8,498 nt of DNA, from contig JBGTBQ010000050.1 in the NCBI GenBank assembly GCA_041749275.1, positions 1-8,498 on the forward strand. The letters are read 5' to 3'. Positions within the stretch are counted from its first letter, which is position 1, and each line of letters opens with the position of its first letter. The position numbers were made by a program, and so were the translations under genes. The notes below the pieces were generated by a model, which saw only the letters and a list, made by a program, of their open reading frames with translations, made no database searches and had not been told where the DNA came from. Shown piece after piece: positions 1 to 7,928 of the stretch. This DNA comes from JBGTBQ01 sp041749275. GTDB taxonomy: Bacteria; Acidobacteriota; Blastocatellia; Pyrinomonadales; Pyrinomonadaceae.

Positions 1-908
1 GCGCGCGTGCGCTCGCGTGCGCGCTTGGCGCGGCGGACGGTGGCCGTCTGTCGTTTGTTCGCGGCGGCGCGCGTCCAGTCGGTCATCTTCTGAATCGGGT
101 GGAACGAGTAGTCGTGTTCGGGCAAGACCTCGCCGACCGCCTCGCGCAGCCGGACGGTCGCCATCGCGAAGATGAAGACGCCGAGGTTGAAGACGACGCC
201 GACGAAGAAGACGACCGCGCCGGGCACGACGCCGACGGTCGCGCGGTCAATGAAGGCGTTGAAATCGTAGGCCGGCACCGGGTGGATGTAGACCTTCAGG
301 TTCCACGCGGCGGCGAGCAGCGCGAAAATCCAGAGGTAGTTGCGGCGCAGTCGCCGCCCGACGGCTTCCCACTCGCTGATCGTAAAGTGCGGCGTCTTGA
401 GGTCGTTGATAAGATGCTCGACCCATCCCTCTTCAGGCGCGAGGTCGGGCGCGAGCACCTGCGTGAAATAGCCGGTCTCCAGCACGCGCACGCGGCTCGA
501 CCAGATTTCGTAATAGCGGTAGCGGCGCGCTTCCATCAGGAGGAAGAACGAGACGAGGATCGAGTTGATGACGATGACGAAATGCGGGTTGGTCGGCGAT
601 GAGAAGGCGAACGAGAGCGTTGCACCCGTCGTCAGCACAGCCCAGTTGGTCGTTGTGTCCAGACGGTTGCGCCACGTGTTCGCGCGCGAGACCTCGCCGC
701 GATAGAAATGCACCATCGCGGTGTTGAACTCGGCGGGCGAAAACTTGCGCGGCACGCGCGGGGGCGCAACCGTGGCGGCGGCGACCTGCTCCGGCGAGAT
801 CGTCTGATGGATCGAAGACGTTTCGGGTTCGGTCGGGGGGGCTGGCTGTGGCTTCGGCTGTTTGACTCTTTCGCTTGACGCGAGCGGGCCGCTCACTCTG
901 GGGCGCAT
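1..908 (-). CDS. DUF2270 family integral membrane protein (C-terminus cut by window edge)
   Basis: I read this gene by translating the minus strand from an ATG at 906-908. It stays open for 302 codons to the window edge, so the stop is missing. A purine-rich ribosome site (GAGGA) lies about 6 bases upstream. Residues 1-55 are Pro/Ala/Gln-rich and probably disordered. From residue 67 the protein carries the signature HFYRGEVSRANTWR followed by RLDTTTNWAVLTT, then FAFSSP and the EARRYRYYEIWSSRVRVLE block near 126-144, all of which I recognise from the DUF2270 family of predicted membrane proteins. Likely membrane spans are at about 88-104, 110-126, 190-207 and 226-250, giving a four-helix inner-membrane protein. 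The visible C-terminal tail is very Arg/Lys/Ala-rich. The family has no established function that I know of. It is divergent from the DUF5916 gene and shows no evident functional link to the rest of the window. Confidence 0.88.
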   Translation of the reverse strand, partial: MRPRVSGPLASSERVKQPKPQPAPPTEPETSSIHQTISPEQVAAATVAPPRVPRKFSPAEFNTAMVHFYRGEVSRANTWRNRLDTTTNWAVLTTGATLSFAFSSPTNPHFVIVINSILVSFFLLMEARRYRYYEIWSSRVRVLETGYFTQVLAPDLAPEEGWVEHLINDLKTPHFTISEWEAVGRRLRRNYLWIFALLAAAWNLKVYIHPVPAYDFNAFIDRATVGVVPGAVVFFVGVVFNLGVFIFAMATVRLREAVGEVLPEHDYSFHPIQKMTDWTRAAANKRQTATVRRAKRARERTR

Positions 909-978
909 CTCTGTCCTCAACTTCCCGGCTTTATTAGTGTCGTCGGCGGGCGGCGGGAGGGGTTTCGTCTCGTCCGTC

Positions 979-997
979 GCATTCGATAATATCATGC
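979..997. promoter_or_regulatory. Imperfect palindrome upstream of the DUF2270 gene, possible operator or promoter
   Basis: GCAT at 979-982 and ATGC at 994-997 flank the nine-base palindrome GATAATATC (985-993), in an AT-rich island within GC-rich DNA. On the minus strand it reads TATTAT, resembling a -10 box about 80 bases before the DUF2270 start. I could not find a convincing -35 element at the right distance. It may be a regulator binding site or a promoter core, or just chance. Confidence 0.25.
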
Positions 998-1099
998 GTC
1001 GCGCCCATCAGGGAGCGTGAATTCAAGTCGAAAGTACTATTGGTTCTGTTTGGGGTAGCTCCCCGGTAAAGCGTGGAAGCATGGATTTTTGACAACACG

Positions 1100-1127
1100 A
1101 GAGTCCCGCGCGGACTCTTTCTGTTTC
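1100..1127 (+). terminator. Terminator-like hairpin with no upstream gene
   Basis: A perfect 7-bp stem (AGAGTCC 1100-1106, GGACTCT 1112-1118) with a CGCGC loop is followed by a T-rich run at 1118-1127. The downstream T richness gives it plus-strand polarity. The reverse direction does not have a T tract adjacent to the stem. No plus-strand gene precedes it, so it could end a small RNA or an antisense transcript starting in the divergent gap. Confidence 0.4.
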
Positions 1128-1390
1128 TCTTCGCCATAATGAAGAACGCAAAGCGCTCGGGCATGGACTCTCATACAGCATTCTGCCCCGGTAGTGTCTC
1201 ACAATTTATGCTGAGGGCCGACGGTGCTTTGCAAGCTAGCAAAGTTCAGGGGGCGATTGCCGCATGATTTCTGCCCGAACCATTGAAACAGAGACTGCTA
1301 AAAAAATGCCACGTCCTCAACACTCGCGGTGTTTCGCAGGTAGAGCACGGTAACGACGCTCTCGCCGCACGTCAGTCCGTCAAGAATAGC

Positions 1391-1420
1391 TGAAACCTTT
1401 CGCACGGGCGCGGCACTAAC
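1391..1420 (+). promoter_or_regulatory. Candidate ECF-type promoter for the DUF5916 gene
   Basis: TGAAAC at 1391-1396 and CGGCACTAAC at 1411-1420 are 14 bases apart. The arrangement closely matches TGAAAC at 4544-4549 and CGGTCACTTA before the sigma gene, where the spacing is 13. The bases after the first box (CTTTCGC here, TTTCGC there) also match. An AAC-containing -35 box is typical of ECF promoters. Spacing here is a little shorter than usual, and the -10 lacks the GTC core seen at the other site. It would leave a leader of about 70 bases before the ATG at 1496. Confidence 0.3.
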
Positions 1421-1495
1421 TGGCCGAGCCGAACACATGTGCCGGCGCGCGAATGAACTACCCTCGAAGTATTTGAATCAAGATTGGATTTCCCC

Positions 1496-4144
<2,649 letters not shown>

Positions 4145-4268
4145 ACGCCAGATTCTTTATCGAACGACAGGTTCTTCATCGGCTGCGAGGCTGCTTCAGC
4201 AGCCTTGCCCGCGAGGGCGCGTAGCCTGCCGCTTCGAGCGGCAGGGAATTACGACGCCCGATCACGAC

Positions 4269-4334
4269 AGCCCGTTTCAACGGGCTTCCTTTGCCGGCTT
4301 AAGCCGCCAATGAGAAGCCCGTTTCAACGGGCTT
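4269..4334. repeat. Exact 19-base direct repeat, two palindromic copies
   Basis: The sequence AGCCCGTTTCAACGGGCTT occurs at 4269-4287 and again, identically, at 4316-4334, separated by 28 bases. Each copy is itself a hairpin. Between them lies a third palindrome, CGGCTTAAGCCG at 4295-4306. Two copies without a regular third unit do not make a CRISPR array. Confidence 0.85.
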
Positions 4335-4336
4335 TT
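4315..4336 (+). terminator. Hairpin with T tract, possible terminator after the DUF5916 gene
   Basis: The stem AAGCCCG (4315-4321) pairs with CGGGCTT (4328-4334) across the loop TTTCAA and runs into TTTT (4333-4336). Among the hairpins of this cluster it is the closest to a Rho-independent terminator, though it lies about 170 bases after the stop codon and its T tract is short. The same 19-base core occurs at 4269-4287 without the long T tract. Confidence 0.4.
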
Positions 4337-4543
4337 ATCGTTGCCGTCATCGCACCCAGCCGTCGAACGGCTGGGCTATTCTCCCTCGCGGGGAAGCTGC
4401 GTGAACGCAGCTTGTGGTCGTGCTCCGTGGTGTCTGATACCTTGACATCCAGCGAACGAAATAACTTCTTCGGAACTCGTGACTTGGGAAAGATGAGAGA
4501 GTATCCTTCGACCGTCGTCCCGCAAACCCGCCCGTAACTTTTC

Positions 4544-4573
4544 TGAAACTTTCGCTCCCGCACGGTCACTTAT
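4544..4573 (+). promoter_or_regulatory. Candidate autoregulated ECF promoter of the sigma operon
   Basis: TGAAACTT (4544-4551) carries the AAC core expected of an ECF -35 box, and CGGTCACTTA (4563-4572) carries a GTC core as in many ECF -10 boxes. Thirteen bases separate TGAAAC from CGG, which is slightly short. Transcription would begin near 4577-4582, giving a very short leader that still contains the GGAG ribosome site. That would exclude the TTG at 4573 as a start. A near copy of the motif lies at 1391-1420. ECF sigma genes often control themselves. Confidence 0.35.
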
Positions 4574-4587
4574 TGACGGAGTTAGAG

Positions 4588-5217
4588 ATGGAGCGACTGG
4601 CGGCTAACATGGTCAATCTGGAAGCGGCACAGCCGGGCGCGTACACTGGGGCCTTGATGAATAGTCCAGAGGAACTGGTGGCGCGCGCCCGTCACGGCGA
4701 TGAGGAGGCTTTCCGCCTTATCTTCGAACGCTATTCCCGCCCCGTCCTCCGCTTCATCTACGACATGGTCGGCCAGCGCGAGCAGGCCGAGGATTTGACA
4801 CAGGAAACTTTCGTCCGCGCCTACAAGGGTCTGGCCGGTTTCCGCGACGAGGCGAAGCTCTCGACATGGCTCTTCGCCATCGCCAAGAACGTGGCGCGCG
4901 AATCTTTGCGGACGCGCCCGCGTGAACAGCGCAAGGTCGAGATTGACGATCCCGTCGTCGCTGAATTGAAAGACAACCACCGCTCGCCCGCCGGGGCGCT
5001 CCTCGACAAGGAGTTGAGCGACGTGGTGCAAAAGGCGCTCGGACGCCTCGACGAAGATAAGCGGGTCGTCTTCACTTTGAAAATTTTTCAGCAACGGAGT
5101 TACGAGGAGATCGTGGAGATAACGGGTTTCAGTCTGGGCAAGGTCAAGACCGACCTCCACCGCGCGCGCGCCGAGATGCGGCGGCGGATCGGCCCTTATC
5201 TCGGGGGTGAGCAGTGA
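4588..5217 (+). CDS. ECF-type RNA polymerase sigma factor (sigma-70 family)
   Basis: 209 residues from the ATG at 4588, chosen because GGAG (4578-4581) sits six bases before it. The frame extends to a TTG at 4573, and an internal ATG at 4657 gives the typical family N-terminus MNSPEELVARARHGDEEAF. Region 2 occupies about residues 28-107, with the core-binding stretch AEDLTQETFVRAYKGL (67-82) and the promoter-melting stretch LSTWLFAIAKNVA (91-103). A variable linker (108-140) leads to region 4 (about 143-198). There RSYEEIVEITGFSLGKVKTD (170-189) is the helix-turn-helix that reads the -35 box. Region 3 is absent, as expected for the ECF group. The stop overlaps the anti-sigma start by one base (TGATG), so the two are co-transcribed and probably translationally coupled. 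Its regulon is unknown. Confidence 0.95.
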   Translation: MERLAANMVNLEAAQPGAYTGALMNSPEELVARARHGDEEAFRLIFERYSRPVLRFIYDMVGQREQAEDLTQETFVRAYKGLAGFRDEAKLSTWLFAIAKNVARESLRTRPREQRKVEIDDPVVAELKDNHRSPAGALLDKELSDVVQKALGRLDEDKRVVFTLKIFQQRSYEEIVEITGFSLGKVKTDLHRARAEMRRRIGPYLGGEQ

Positions 5218-6248
5218 TGAAATGCATGGACTGCCTGCCGCTGCTCGAAGAGTTCTTCGACGGCGAGACGGATGAAAAAACTGGCGAACGGATGCGAGCG
5301 CACCTCGCGTCGTGCGCGGATTGCGCCGAAGCCTTCGACGCGCTCCGCGCCGAGCAGGAGATGTTCCTGCGCTACGACCGCGGCCTTGAAGTGACGCCCG
5401 CGCTCTGGCAGGGCGTGCGCGCCCGGATCGCCGGAGAGATGCCGGAGCCGCGCCCGCAAACTTTTCTATCGAAGCTGCGCGAGCGACTTGCCGCGGCGGT
5501 GGCCGTCTTCTCTCTGCGTCCGACGCTCGCTATGTCGTTGGCGTCGCTCTTGGTCGTCGGCATCGCCGCCGGCTTGCTCTGGCAAGCGATTCCGAAACGT
5601 TCAGTCTCCACCAGCGAGACAGCCGCCGTGATTCCGCCCGCGCCGACCGTGGCGCCATCACTGATACCCCCGACACCCGTCGAGATGTCGAGTCCCGTGG
5701 CGGCTACGACGCCGGGCAATGGCATGGTGAATCAAGCCGGCGTGGCGAACGCGCCCGGCGCGACGAACAATAAACGAATGCGCGGCGTGACTATTCCATC
5801 CGCCCAGCACGTCGAGGGCGGAGTCGTCGAGTTAGACGTTCATGCCGTGAAGGACGACTTGAATTTTGTCGTTGATCGGTCAGCGCCCGATGACATGGCG
5901 GAGGCGGTCGCGCTGCTCGACGCGGATGACGAGGCGGTCGCGCGCCACGTCGAGCGAGCGCAGGTGCTGTTGCGTTCGTTCAAGAACGCGCGCCCGACCG
6001 AGGGCTTGGGCGACATCGCTTACGAGAGGGAATTGTCGCGCAAGCTCCTCGACGAGAATATCTCGCTTCAACTGGAAGCGGACGCGGAGGGGAACAAAAA
6101 AGCGAAGCAGGTCTTGAGTTCGCTGGAGCCTTACCTTTTGGATATTTCTAATTTGCGCGAGCGCCCCTCGCGCGGCGAAGTGCGCTCGATCAGGGAGCGC
6201 ATGGAGAAGCAGGAGATCATCGCGGCGCTGCACGTCTATGACGACTAA
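5217..6248 (+). CDS. Membrane-spanning zinc-finger anti-sigma factor with large periplasmic domain
   Basis: 343 residues from the ATG at 5217; a GTG directly before it (5214) would add one residue. GGGGGTGA upstream is the ribosome site. The N-terminus is a zinc-binding anti-sigma domain with C3, C6 and the H29-x3-C33-x2-C36 motif, after the typical CLPLLEEFFDGE sequence. This cytoplasmic part should bind the sigma factor encoded just upstream. One membrane span lies at about 102-122 (LAMSLASLLVVGIAAGLLW). A Pro/Thr/Ala/Asn-rich linker follows (about 130-200), then a charged helical domain at about 203-343. That domain contains ERAQVLLRSFKN (246-257), DIAYERELSRKLLDENI (266-282), LSSLEPYLLDISNL (300-313) and VRSIRERMEKQEIIAAL (322-338). 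I believe this C-terminal region is conserved in acidobacterial anti-sigma factors, but its function is not known to me; it may sense an envelope signal. The gene order fits sigma control at the membrane. Confidence 0.9.
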   Translation: MKCMDCLPLLEEFFDGETDEKTGERMRAHLASCADCAEAFDALRAEQEMFLRYDRGLEVTPALWQGVRARIAGEMPEPRPQTFLSKLRERLAAAVAVFSLRPTLAMSLASLLVVGIAAGLLWQAIPKRSVSTSETAAVIPPAPTVAPSLIPPTPVEMSSPVAATTPGNGMVNQAGVANAPGATNNKRMRGVTIPSAQHVEGGVVELDVHAVKDDLNFVVDRSAPDDMAEAVALLDADDEAVARHVERAQVLLRSFKNARPTEGLGDIAYERELSRKLLDENISLQLEADAEGNKKAKQVLSSLEPYLLDISNLRERPSRGEVRSIRERMEKQEIIAALHVYDD

Positions 6249-6311
6249 GGCATCGCACAAATTCGGAGCCGAGCACACCGACGGAATATTAATTTTAAGG
6301 AAGAAAGAATC

Positions 6312-7658
6312 ATGCTGATGTTAATCAACCCCGATCACCGAAACATACACCCGCGCATCGCCGTCTGCTTAGTGCTCGGCGCGGCGATGCTGGCCGGGAG
6401 CCTGACGGCCTCCGCGCAGAAGTTCACGCCCGAACGCGAGCTGCTGAACCGGCTCATCCAATCGAACGGCAACGACCCGGCGGCGAAGGCTTTTATCACG
6501 GGGCGCGACCAGATCAACGAAGGCAAGTGGGTCACCGCCGCCTCGACCTTCAACAAGTTCGTCACCGAATACCCGGCGGACAAAAACATTGACGCCGCGC
6601 TCTACTGGCTCGCCTACGCCTACGAGAAGCAGAGGAAGTACGCGGAAGCTAACGGCGTGCTGACGCGTTTGATCGCCGAGCACGCGAAGTCCGTCTGGAA
6701 GGACGACGCGGAGAAGCTGCGCCTCATCGTGCGCTCGAAACTCGACCCCGGCAGCCTCGACCCGCAACAGCAGCGCCCCGACGCCGACTGCGAGTTGAAG
6801 GTCATCGCGCTCCAAAGCCTCTGCCAGTCCGACCGCGCGCGTTGCTCGTCCTTCGTCAACGACACGCTCCGTTCGGCCAACACGTGCGTCGTCCTGAAGG
6901 AAGCGGCCATCACCTACCTCGGCAGGTACGGCGGGCAGGAGGCCGTGCCGTCGCTCGTTCAGATGGCGCGCAACGAACAGAACGTGAAGCTGCGGATGCG
7001 TGCAATTGCGGCGCTCGGTCGCACGGGCGACGAGCGCGCCCTCGACGTGCTGCGCGAGCAGGCGATGAGTCCGATCTACGAGAGCGAAAGCCCGACCGAT
7101 TCCGCGCTCCACGCGCTCGCCGGATTCGACAACCCGCGCGCGCCGGTCATCCTCGCCGACGCCATCATCAACGGCAAGAACCTTGAGGCGCGCACACACG
7201 GCGTCTCGTTGCTCAGTCAGCGACGCGGCGATGATGTGGTTGACCAGCTCTTCCGCATCTACGACGGCGTGGCCGACGTTCAAATCAAAAAGTACGTGCT
7301 CGCCGGTCTCGGCAACCGCAAAGACCCGCGCGCCGTCAACAAACTGGTTGAAGTCGCGCGCGGCGCGTCCGACCCGGAACTGAGGAAGCAGGCCATTCAC
7401 GCCATCCCGAACCGCAACGACGAGCAAGACCTCGACGTGCTGCTCCAACTCTACGACTCAGAGCGCGACAACGATCTCAAGAACTACATCCTCGAAGCCG
7501 TCGGCAAGTACAACCAGAACCAGCGCGCCCTGCAAAAGCTGATGCAGGTCGTCCGCAGCAACACCGAGCCGCTGGAGCGCAGGAAGAGAGCCATCTCCGT
7601 GCTCAGTCGGAGCAAAGACCCGGTGGTGCTCCAGTTCCTTCAGGACATGCTCAAGTAA
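6312..7658 (+). CDS. Secreted TPR/HEAT-repeat protein
   Basis: 448 residues; the ribosome site AAGGAAG (6297-6303) lies eight bases before the ATG. Residues 16-32 form the hydrophobic core of a signal peptide, with likely cleavage after ASA at 35. Residues about 56-140 look like tetratricopeptide-type helices of the YbgF/BamD style (GKWVTAASTFNKFVTEYP, then AALYWLAYAYEKQRKYAEA). Residues about 195-448 are HEAT-type helical pairs, around seven, such as LRMRAIAALGRTGDERALDV (227-246) and KKYVLAGLGNRKDPRAVNKL (326-345). Between the two parts lie four cysteines (160, 171, 178, 192) that could form disulfides in the periplasm. No catalytic motif is visible, so it is likely a scaffold or binding protein. 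It follows the anti-sigma gene by 63 bases with no terminator between, so it is probably in the same operon and may be part of the envelope-sensing or response system. Confidence 0.88.
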   Translation: MLMLINPDHRNIHPRIAVCLVLGAAMLAGSLTASAQKFTPERELLNRLIQSNGNDPAAKAFITGRDQINEGKWVTAASTFNKFVTEYPADKNIDAALYWLAYAYEKQRKYAEANGVLTRLIAEHAKSVWKDDAEKLRLIVRSKLDPGSLDPQQQRPDADCELKVIALQSLCQSDRARCSSFVNDTLRSANTCVVLKEAAITYLGRYGGQEAVPSLVQMARNEQNVKLRMRAIAALGRTGDERALDVLREQAMSPIYESESPTDSALHALAGFDNPRAPVILADAIINGKNLEARTHGVSLLSQRRGDDVVDQLFRIYDGVADVQIKKYVLAGLGNRKDPRAVNKLVEVARGASDPELRKQAIHAIPNRNDEQDLDVLLQLYDSERDNDLKNYILEAVGKYNQNQRALQKLMQVVRSNTEPLERRKRAISVLSRSKDPVVLQFLQDMLK

Positions 7659-7661
7659 AGG

Positions 7662-7850
7662 GCCGCATCGCGGCGCGATGAATTTAGCCCGGCGGTTCGA
7701 CACCGGGGACGGGATAGTGTGGCCGGAGCGCCGCGTCGCGTCAGCGACGCTTGAGAAAACAATTCAACCGTCGCTGACGCGACGCCGATTGTGCCGGCGT
7801 TCTCTCCCGACGTTGAAACGCCGGGCTAAATTCAATCGCCGCGATGCGGC
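7662..7850. repeat. Nested 189-bp inverted repeat, MITE- or REPIN-like
   Basis: Starting four bases after the HEAT-protein stop codon, the two halves of this element are reverse complements at three levels. The outer arms 7662-7675 and 7837-7850 match over 14 of 14 bases. The middle arms 7679-7694 and 7819-7834 match over 16 of 16 (TGAATTTAGCCCGGCG). The inner arms 7733-7749 and 7769-7785 match over 17 of 17, with a further TTGA/TCAA pairing (7751-7754, 7764-7767) near the apex. Between middle and inner arms the halves are still alignable but diverged. The right half has its own hairpin, CCGGCGTT (7794-7801) with AACGCCGG (7817-7824). No open frame of substance lies within it, so it is non-autonomous if mobile. 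As RNA it would form a long rod that could act as a terminator or stabiliser between the two flanking genes. Confidence 0.85.
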
Positions 7851-7928
7851 GGGTCGAACCTCAAAGTTATTCAGGCTGGAAAGGCGCCGAATACTGAGCG
7901 GCGTCGTGAAAAGGAAAGGGGTTTTCCG

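Larger units (their letters stand above)
909..1495. other. Non-coding gap between divergent genes
   Basis: No convincing gene was found in this stretch of nearly 590 bases. Short open frames exist on both strands (minus 934-1164, plus 1073-1267, minus 1372-1566), but none has a recognisable family, a good ribosome site or protein-like composition. Base composition is less GC-rich than the flanking genes, especially at 1015-1320. It contains a terminator-like hairpin at 1100-1118, small hairpins at 1052-1064 (GGGG/CCCC) and 1227-1244 (CTTTGC/GCAAAG around a six-base loop), and a candidate promoter at 1391-1420 for the DUF5916 gene. Confidence 0.6.
4187..4413. repeat. Cluster of small hairpins with different stems and similar loops
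   Basis: At least eight palindromes lie head to tail. Seven are stem-loops: 4188-4205 (AGGCTGC stem, loop TTCA), 4207-4218 (GCCC/GGGC), 4225-4245 (8-bp CCTGCCGC stem, loop TTCGA), 4269-4286 (AGCCCG stem, loop TTTCAA), 4315-4334 (AAGCCCG stem, same loop), 4355-4375 (CCCAGCCG stem, loop TCGAA) and 4394-4413 (AAGCTGCG stem, loop TGAA). The eighth, 4295-4306, is a perfect 12-base palindrome. Most loops are variants of TTCA, TCGAA or TGAA, whereas the stems differ from one another and stay perfectly paired. The cluster resembles REP-like intergenic repeats. It lies 43 bases after the DUF5916 stop, so it probably also ends or stabilises that transcript. Confidence 0.75.

Noticed and set aside
1051..1118. 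tRNA-like look (GGGGTAGCTCCCCGGTAAAGC resembles a D arm)
   Set aside because: No TTCGA-type T loop, no acceptor-stem pairing and no anticodon arm at the right distance. The would-be T arm is the CGCGC-loop terminator hairpin.
934..1164. Small minus-strand frame of 76 codons before the DUF2270 gene
   Set aside because: Low-complexity ends, no family resemblance and no good ribosome site. It runs across the terminator-like hairpin and the probable promoter area.
1188..1265. Possible remnant of an insertion-sequence end (GTAGTGTCTCACAATTTATG and following)
   Set aside because: No matching inverted end, no target duplication and no transposase remnant could be found in the window.
4269..4334. 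CRISPR array suggested by GTTTCAAC-containing direct repeats
   Set aside because: Only two exact copies, no third at regular spacing, neighbouring hairpins have different sequences, and no cas genes are present.
4442..4463. TTGACA as a -35 box of a housekeeping promoter for the sigma gene
   Set aside because: The hexamer is perfect, but no acceptable -10 box occurs 16-18 bases downstream; the nearest weak one (TAACTT) is only 14 bases away.
6369..7448. Minus-strand open frame of 359 codons
   Set aside because: It is antisense to the HEAT-repeat gene, whose plus-strand frame has a ribosome site, signal peptide and clear repeats. The minus frame has shadow-type composition.
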